The notes under the pieces: generated by a model | What the model was told of the DNA's origin: nothing | Databases searched by the model: none | The model's input: only the letters and a program-made list of their open reading frames with translations | DNA from: Clostridia bacterium | GTDB taxonomy: Bacteria; Bacillota_A; Clostridia; Monoglobales; Monoglobaceae | Assembly: GCA_017436135.1 (NCBI GenBank) | Contig: JAFSDQ010000011.1 | Span: forward strand, 1-39,713 | DNA length: 39,713 nt | Direction of reading: 5' to 3' | Position numbers and translations under genes: made by a program | In this document: piece by piece, positions 35,376 through 39,713 of the stretch | Layout of the letters: each line of letters opens with the position of its first letter | How positions within the stretch are numbered: position 1 is the stretch's first letter

Positions 35376-36743
35376 TTGGATCCGTTGCCCCCGCAACCTA
35401 TTTTGTTAGTTTTAATTTTGTTAACAGTATTTGCTGTTGTTAATACAATAGCAAGAACAGCAATTGTAGCTGTAAGCGATGCCTGGCTCAAGCAAGAAGC
35501 CGAGGACGGCAATAAATCGGCAAAGCGGTTGAGCGCCTTTCTTGAGGGAAACTCTGCTAAAGCAATAGACTCTCTTGAATTGGCTGAAACTGTATTTGCT
35601 ATTGCCATAAGCAGCTTCTCCTTCTTCTTGATGTATGGTCCGATAAATGAGTTTATAAGAAATCTGTTTAAGTTATCAGAAACTTCATTTTTGGTACATA
35701 TCATAGGGACTATTGTGAATATCTTTGTTATATGCTTTGTTTATGCTGTAATAGTGGTTCTTGTTCCCAGAAGAGTTGCAACCAAAAATTCAGAAAAGCT
35801 TTCATTGAAAATGCTTGGATACACAAAATTTATCTGTGGAGTTATGAAGCCTTTTATGGGAATTAACTCGTTTTTTGCAAGAATAATCTCAAGATTATTC
35901 GGAGTAAAAGAAGAGGATATGAACGAAGAGGTCACAGAGGAAGAAATAAGAATGCTTGTAGATATTGGTTCAGAAAGCGGAGCCATTGATGATGACGAAA
36001 AGCAGATGATTCATAACATTTTTGAAATGGATGATAAGCCTGTTGAGGAAATAATGACCCACAGAACAGAGGCGTGTATACTTTGGGTAGAGGATGGAAT
36101 TGATAAGTGGAAGGACTTTATTGACGAAACCAACCATACCCGCTATCCTGTGTGCGGAGAGAGTATAGATGATGTTGTGGGAATTGTGTCCACCCGTGAT
36201 TTTTACAGAATGCTGCTGAAAGGAAATCAGGATGTTAAGTCAATTATAAGAGAGGCATTTTTTATTCCCGATTCAATTAAAGCAGATGAGCTTTTCTCTA
36301 AAATGCAGAGAGAGAACGCCCACATGGGAATTGTAATGGATGAGTACGGAGGTTTTCAGGGAATAGTAACCCAGGAGGACTTGATTGAGGAAATCGTAGG
36401 GGAGCTTTACAGCGAATATGATGAACCTGAAATTGAGGAAAAGGAAATAGTTCAGATTGACGAAACCACTTGGGAAATCTGCGGTTCTGTTTCCATAGAA
36501 GAGGTTGAGGAAGCTCTTGATATAAAAATAGAAGAGGGCGATTATAATACCTTTGCAGGACTTGTGCTGAATGAGCTTCAGGCTATTCCCGCAGACGGAG
36601 AGGTTGTAGAGCTTGAAACAAACCGTATGGCTATAAAGGTTACTTCTGTTTTAGAGCATAGAATAGAAAAAGCGACGGTTGTTGTCCTTCCAAAGCCTGA
36701 CGAGGACGAGGAAGACCAGGAAGAAACCGAAAAAGATGAATAA
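35376..36743 (+). CDS. CNNM/HlyC-CorC family transporter with CBS domains
   Basis: The 455-residue product has an N-terminal DUF21/CNNM membrane domain (about three to four segments, residues 5-190) and two CBS motifs (MTHRTEACILWVEDG and FIPDSIKADELFSKMQ.ENAHMGIVMDEYG). The C-terminal CorC/HlyC domain ends in TTWEICGSVSIEEVEEALDIKIEEGDYNTFAGLVL. Family members export or sense Mg2+, or other divalent ions, and bind ATP in the CBS module; haemolysin naming is historical. TTG 35376 follows AAAGGAA at 35359-35365. The C-terminus is acidic. It has its own very strong promoter and double-hairpin leader after rpoD. Confidence 0.9.
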   Translation: MDPLPPQPILLVLILLTVFAVVNTIARTAIVAVSDAWLKQEAEDGNKSAKRLSAFLEGNSAKAIDSLELAETVFAIAISSFSFFLMYGPINEFIRNLFKLSETSFLVHIIGTIVNIFVICFVYAVIVVLVPRRVATKNSEKLSLKMLGYTKFICGVMKPFMGINSFFARIISRLFGVKEEDMNEEVTEEEIRMLVDIGSESGAIDDDEKQMIHNIFEMDDKPVEEIMTHRTEACILWVEDGIDKWKDFIDETNHTRYPVCGESIDDVVGIVSTRDFYRMLLKGNQDVKSIIREAFFIPDSIKADELFSKMQRENAHMGIVMDEYGGFQGIVTQEDLIEEIVGELYSEYDEPEIEEKEIVQIDETTWEICGSVSIEEVEEALDIKIEEGDYNTFAGLVLNELQAIPADGEVVELETNRMAIKVTSVLEHRIEKATVVVLPKPDEDEEDQEETEKDE

Positions 36744-36752
36744 AGCATAACA

Positions 36753-36794
36753 AAAAACCGAGGCGCTCCTAAATGGAGAAGCCTCGGTTTTTTA
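36753..36794. terminator. bidirectional intrinsic terminator
   Basis: A 13-bp stem, 36753-36765 with 36782-36794, carries an inner CTCC/GGAG helix. It is flanked by A- and T-runs and lies between two convergent genes, so it serves both strands. Confidence 0.93.
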
Positions 36795-36800
36795 TACAAA

Positions 36801-37886
36801 TTATAATTCGTCATTCATATGGCGTTTTATATAAGCAATATAATCATTCCAGTCGTGTCTTGAAACAAAATGCATTCCGTCTCTTCTGTGGTAGGCAATT
36901 CTGCCCTCATGGTATACGTCCCCCGCCTTTGGAAGTCTGTCTTCGCAAACAAGACCTGTATAGCCCATCTTTTCGTAATACTCTGATGCGGCAAGAGCTG
37001 ATAAAAATTCAGATGTGGGATCTGCCCAGTCGTCATATTCTGCAGAAGCAACATACACAAATCTCGGTGCAATTGTTGCAAGGAGAAAATGCTGGTCAAA
37101 GCCTACAGGTACATTTGTTTCCTTAAATGCCATATAGTTTTTGCAGTACCAGGCGGGCGCACCATCTAACATAGTGCTTATACACTCACCTGTTTCATAG
37201 TATCCAACTTCTCCTTTTGCGCCCATACAACCCCGGGCGATTGCTGCACCGCTGCAACCCGAGCAGTTAGAGAAGACATAACGAAATCTCTCGTCAAGCA
37301 TACCCACAACCAAAGCCATCTTTCCGGTCCTTGAGTGTCCGATAATAGCAGCCTGATTTAAATCAAGCTCCGGAAGAGTTTGCGCATAGTCCATAACCCT
37401 CATTGTTGCCCAAGCCCATATTCCGATTAAGCCGGAGCCATTGGGCTTTTCTCTGCCGTTCTTCAGCAATACAGCGCCAAGCTTATCTGTAGGCTCGGCA
37501 TCGGAATGGGTAAGGTTGGTGTAGCAAAATGTAAGTATATCCACATCCTGCTCGGCTATCTCCTCTCCGGGCAGATAACGGTTTGGAATATCGTCATATA
37601 TACCTGCAAAGATAAAAAACGGTCTTTTCTTTCCGTCTTTATGCAAAAGACGATGAACTGTAAAGGTGTGAGAGCCAAGCTCTGTGGTGATTGTAATGTC
37701 AACGCTTGAATGAACAGCCTTGCCGCCAACATACCTTCTTTCGATTATCTTTGGCTCGGAAACATCCATGGTGTATTCAATGTCGGGCAAAAAGCCATAC
37801 TCGTTTTCCTGTAAAAGATTTACCATTTCTTCTCGGGAAAGAAAATCAGGTAAATTTCTTTCTTTTAAAAGCTCGTGAATATTCAT
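36801..37886 (-). CDS. CE15-like alpha/beta-hydrolase (glucuronoyl esterase-type), cytoplasmic
   Basis: The 361-residue product resembles the CE15/acetyl-xylan-esterase-type hydrolases: IIGHSRTGKMALVVGMLDERFRYVFSNCSG with nucleophile S175 in GHSRTGK, then ATIAPRFVYVASAEYDDWADP, and a late His at H339 (DGMHF) or H344 (RHDW). Secreted relatives cleave ester bonds of 4-O-methyl-glucuronate to lignin or xylan. This copy has no signal peptide, so it would act inside the cell on imported oligosaccharides or other esters. ATG 37886 follows GAGGTGG; an upstream extension through AT-rich intergenic DNA is not credible. It is divergent from an Ldh2-family gene and probably co-regulated with it. Confidence 0.8.
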   Translation of the reverse strand: MNIHELLKERNLPDFLSREEMVNLLQENEYGFLPDIEYTMDVSEPKIIERRYVGGKAVHSSVDITITTELGSHTFTVHRLLHKDGKKRPFFIFAGIYDDIPNRYLPGEEIAEQDVDILTFCYTNLTHSDAEPTDKLGAVLLKNGREKPNGSGLIGIWAWATMRVMDYAQTLPELDLNQAAIIGHSRTGKMALVVGMLDERFRYVFSNCSGCSGAAIARGCMGAKGEVGYYETGECISTMLDGAPAWYCKNYMAFKETNVPVGFDQHFLLATIAPRFVYVASAEYDDWADPTSEFLSALAASEYYEKMGYTGLVCEDRLPKAGDVYHEGRIAYHRRDGMHFVSRHDWNDYIAYIKRHMNDEL

Positions 37887-37917
37887 ACATACCACCTCGA
37901 TTTCAATTTTCGCAGTA

Positions 37918-37946
37918 ATGGTATCACAAAAAAATATAAATGTCAA
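37918..37946 (-). promoter_or_regulatory. sigma-A promoter of the esterase gene
   Basis: On the minus strand TTGACA (37946-37941) and TACCAT (37923-37918) are separated by 17 bp. It lies within a divergent regulatory region with AAAATTGAAA repeats at 37901-37910 (inverted) and 37981-37990. Confidence 0.75.
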
Positions 37947-38006
37947 TTGAAAAAATATAATGTTATTTAAATTTAAAAACAAAATTGAAATTTTGTATAT
38001 TTTTAA

Positions 38007-38035
38007 TTGCATAATTTTACTAAATATGATAGAAT
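38007..38035 (+). promoter_or_regulatory. sigma-A promoter of the Ldh2-family gene
   Basis: TTGCAT (38007-38012) and TAGAAT (38030-38035) are separated by 17 bp. A palindrome CAAAAT-TGAA-ATTTTG at 37980-37995 lies just upstream and could be an operator shared with the divergent esterase gene. Confidence 0.7.
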
Positions 38036-38108
38036 ATGAATAAAGATGGCATAAATAGTTATAGTAAGAAATTTTTGAATTATATATAACCCATAGGAGG
38101 AAAAGAAA

Positions 38109-39239
38109 ATGGGAAACAGTATTAACTATTCGTACGAACAACTTAAAAAATTCTGTACGGATGCTTTTGGGAAGTTTGGATTTGATGAAAAAGAGTGCGA
38201 AATTATCGTAGATGTTCTTTTGACAAGTGACCTTTACGGAATTGAATCTCATGGTATGCAGAGATTGGTTCGGTATCATAAAGGTATTGAAAAAGGTCTT
38301 ATCAAGGTAGATGCAAAGCCGGAAATCGTTTTTGAAACCCCTGTGTCAGCAGTTATCGAGGGTAATGACGGTATGGGTCAGCTTCTTGGTTATAAGGCGA
38401 TGAACATTGCCATAGAAAAAGCGAAAAAAACAGGTATGGCAGTTGTTACCGTGCGTAACTCCAACCACTACGGAATTGCAGGCTACTACGCAAAAATGGC
38501 GTGCAAGGAAGGACTTATTGGTATGTCTATGACAAATTCCGAGGCTATTATGGTTCCTACATTCAGCAGAAAAGCAATGCTGGGCAGTAACCCCATTGCA
38601 ATTGCTATGCCGGCAGAACCCTATGATTTCTTCTTTGATGCATCAACAACAGTGGTTACACGGGGAAAATTGGAAATATACAATAAGCTTCAAAAGCCTC
38701 TTCCTCAAGGCTGGGCACTTGACAAAAATGGTAAGGGAACCTCTGATGCAGGCGATGTTCTTAAAAATATAGTTGCAAAAGCAGGTGGCGGAATTATGCC
38801 TCTTGGCGGGGAGTTTGAGCAGAGCGGCGGTCACAAGGGCTATGGCTACGGAATGCTTTGCGAAATATTTACTTCAATTCTGTCAATGGGTCTTACCTCT
38901 AACCATACTCACCAAAACGGCAAGGGCGGAACCTGTCATGGTTTTGTTGCAATCAATCCTGCAGTATTCGGGGATGCAGACGCAATCCGTGAACACCTTT
39001 CCACTCTTCTGCGTGAGCTTCGTGAAGCTCCCAAGGCAGAGGGTGCAGAGAGAATTTATACTCACGGGGAAAAGGAAGTTTTCGCTTATGAGGACAGACT
39101 TAAAAACGGCATAGATGTAAATATCAATACCGTTGCAGAAATGGTTGATTTGTGTAATTATCTTGAGATGAACGTTAAAGAATATTTGGGAGAAGAAGCA
39201 GAGAAGCTGGTTCTTCGACAAAGTTCCTATGATATGTAA
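38109..39239 (+). CDS. Ldh family (malate/L-lactate dehydrogenase-type) oxidoreductase
   Basis: The 376-residue product belongs to the NAD(P)-dependent Ldh2/MDH2 family (malate, L-lactate, ureidoglycolate and sugar-acid dehydrogenases), distinct from Rossmann-fold lactate dehydrogenases. It has DLYGIESHGMQRL with the conserved H48 and R52, VRNSNHYGIAGYYA with H120, a GSNPIAIAMP segment and GGHKGYGYGMLCEIF. ATG 38109 follows AGGAGG at 38096-38101. Substrate cannot be fixed by motif; the divergent esterase and lack of a ureide cluster favour a sugar acid or hydroxyacid such as 2-keto-gulonate or lactate. A strong terminator follows. Confidence 0.9.
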   Translation: MGNSINYSYEQLKKFCTDAFGKFGFDEKECEIIVDVLLTSDLYGIESHGMQRLVRYHKGIEKGLIKVDAKPEIVFETPVSAVIEGNDGMGQLLGYKAMNIAIEKAKKTGMAVVTVRNSNHYGIAGYYAKMACKEGLIGMSMTNSEAIMVPTFSRKAMLGSNPIAIAMPAEPYDFFFDASTTVVTRGKLEIYNKLQKPLPQGWALDKNGKGTSDAGDVLKNIVAKAGGGIMPLGGEFEQSGGHKGYGYGMLCEIFTSILSMGLTSNHTHQNGKGGTCHGFVAINPAVFGDADAIREHLSTLLRELREAPKAEGAERIYTHGEKEVFAYEDRLKNGIDVNINTVAEMVDLCNYLEMNVKEYLGEEAEKLVLRQSSYDM

Positions 39240-39303
39240 ATAAAGAATGTTTCTGGATTTACATAAATCATCACAATAGTAACTTAAAAAGCACATATAA
39301 CTG

Positions 39304-39331
39304 AAAAAAGACACCCTCGGGTGTCTTTTTT
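39304..39331. terminator. intrinsic terminator after the Ldh2-family gene
   Basis: AAAAAAGACACC (39304-39315) and GGTGTCTTTTTT (39320-39331) form a 12-bp stem with loop CTCG. A-run and T-run make it bidirectional. Confidence 0.93.
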
Positions 39332-39367
39332 CTGACTTTCATGTTCATAATAGATTCAACAGATTTT

Positions 39368-39536
39368 AGCTAAATTTTGCAACAAGCTGCAAAGCGAAAT
39401 TATTGCTTCGCAATAGCTAAATTGTTTCTAAAGAAACAGCTAAATTAAATTCGCTTTTAGCTGACGATAAGTCAATTTAGCTAGGTCGTAATTTAGCGTG
39501 CGTTAGCACATTTAGCTCGCGTTAGCGAATTTAGCT
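39368..39536. repeat. inverted array of ATTTAGCT/AGCTAAAT motifs separated by small hairpins
   Basis: Eight copies of an 8-bp motif occur in 169 bp. Three are AGCTAAAT (39368, 39415, 39438). Five are ATTTAGCT or one-base variants (39455, 39475, 39491, 39510, 39529). Short inverted repeats fill most gaps: 39376-39381/39388-39393, 39401-39406/39410-39415, 39423-39428/39433-39438, 39462-39465/39471-39474, 39498-39501/39506-39509 and 39517-39520/39525-39528. The two halves of the array point in opposite directions, meeting near 39447-39454. Units 39491-39509 and 39510-39528 are 19-bp tandem copies whose hairpin arms differ by paired changes. It lies between two converging terminators, so it is more likely to act as DNA than as a normal mRNA part. 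Confidence 0.8.
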
Positions 39537-39537
39537 G

Positions 39538-39572
39538 AAAAAAGCGTACTGAAATTTTCAGTACGCTTTTTT
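39538..39572. terminator. bidirectional terminator beside the tRNA genes
   Basis: An inverted repeat, 39538-39553 with 39557-39572, with A- and T-runs forms a long stem with almost no loop. It would terminate minus-strand tRNA transcription and any plus-strand read-through. Confidence 0.9.
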
Positions 39573-39574
39573 CA

Positions 39575-39649
39575 TGGCTGCCTGACTAGGATTTGAACCC
39601 AGACAAAGTGAGTCAGAGTCACTTGTGCTAACCATTACACTATCAGGCA
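39575..39649 (-). tRNA. tRNA-Gln (anticodon CUG)
   Basis: Minus strand, 75 nt including encoded CCA. The acceptor stem TGCCTGA/TCAGGCA pairs 7 of 7, with discriminator G. The anticodon stem AGTGA/TCACT encloses loop CTCTGAC, giving anticodon CUG (39614-39616) for codon CAG. The T-arm carries TTCAAAT. The D-arm has TAATGGTTAGC as in Gln/Glu tRNAs. Confidence 0.93.
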
Positions 39650-39655
39650 AAATAA

Positions 39656-39713
39656 TGGTGCGAGCAGTGGGACTTGAACCCACACGCCATAAGCACACGC
39701 CCCTCAAACGTGC
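39656..39713 (-). tRNA. tRNA-Leu (anticodon GAG), truncated by window edge
   Basis: Minus strand; only the 3' part from the anticodon stem is inside the window. The anticodon loop TTGAGGG gives GAG with stem CACGT/GCGTG. A variable region of about 12 nt, T-arm GTGGG-TTCAAGT-CCCAC, 3' acceptor arm TGCTCGC, discriminator A and encoded CCA (39656-39658) follow. The D-arm and 5' acceptor lie beyond the window. It is 6 bp upstream of tRNA-Gln, probably one transcript. Confidence 0.85.

Noticed and set aside
36801..37886. Secreted xylan-degrading glucuronoyl esterase
   Set aside because: The nucleophile motif fits, but there is no signal peptide or carbohydrate-binding module, so a cytoplasmic role is more likely.
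37887..38279. N-terminal extension of the esterase frame into the intergenic region and the start of the Ldh2-family gene
   Set aside because: The extension is Phe/Ile/Asn-rich AT-driven sequence without similarity, crosses both promoters, and a good ribosome binding site precedes ATG 37886.
39368..39536. CRISPR array interpretation of the AGCTAAAT repeats
   Set aside because: The repeated core is only 8 bp, units are 16-47 bp apart, orientation flips midway, and there are no unique spacers of constant length or nearby cas genes.
39368..39536. Integron attC sites
   Set aside because: The GTTAGC loop segments recall the attC core GTTRRRY, but the next bases do not fit, there is no paired RYYYAAC site at the expected spacing, and no gene cassettes or integrase are present.

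Overview
The window looks like a chromosomal core segment of an anaerobic, fermentative, low-to-medium GC member of the class Clostridia (Bacillota), possibly an uncultured gut lineage. The signs are pyruvate formate-lyase with its activase under a ZTP (pfl-motif) riboswitch, spore-formation genes (yqfC, yqfD, a ylbJ-like gene), the clostridial ispH-S1 fusion downstream of cmk and plsC, SLH-domain surface proteins, consensus sigma-A promoters and strong AGGAGG-type ribosome binding sites. I cannot fix genus or species. I see no phage, insertion sequence or CRISPR array.

Layout. 1-3621: tail of a cell-elongation operon (a candidate structured RNA, mreD, the PBP2 gene mrdA), then methylglyoxal synthase with its own promoter. 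3733-5287: a lipoprotein ApbE flavin transferase and, convergent to it, a ProX/YbaK Ala/Cys-tRNA(Pro) deacylase. 5358-8490 (minus): pflB-pflA behind a promoter, ZTP aptamer and terminator. 8653-13784: two divergent SLH-domain secreted proteins. 13879-14841: a two-domain acyltransferase-like protein. 15029-20278: ychF with a long leader, a zinc-ribbon protein, cmk, plsC and ispH-S1. 20355-23252: murD and a secreted copper-amine-oxidase-N-like protein. 23305-26831: ECF transporter S component, larA, yhcH-like gene and proA in one tight operon. 26821-31063: yqfC-yqfD (minus), ylbJ-like (plus), trmK-nif3 (minus). 31235-35241: dgt, dnaG, rpoD. 35244-36743: a CNNM/CorC-like transporter gene with a perfect consensus promoter. 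36801-39239: a divergent pair of a CE15-like esterase and a malate/L-lactate dehydrogenase-family enzyme. 39240-39713: two terminators flanking an unusual array of small hairpins, then tRNA-Gln(CUG) and a truncated tRNA-Leu(GAG) on the minus strand.

The genes serve envelope growth (mreD, mrdA, murD, plsC, SLH proteins), replication, transcription and translation (dnaG, rpoD, dgt, cmk, S1, ychF, trmK, tRNAs), and anaerobic carbon flow (pflB, mgsA, larA, Ldh2-family). The least explained elements are the AGCTAAAT/ATTTAGCT hairpin array at 39368-39536, whose tandem units show compensatory base changes, the structured region before mreD, the ychF leader with mutually exclusive helices, and the S-component-larA-yhcH operon. 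All calls were made by eye without database searches.
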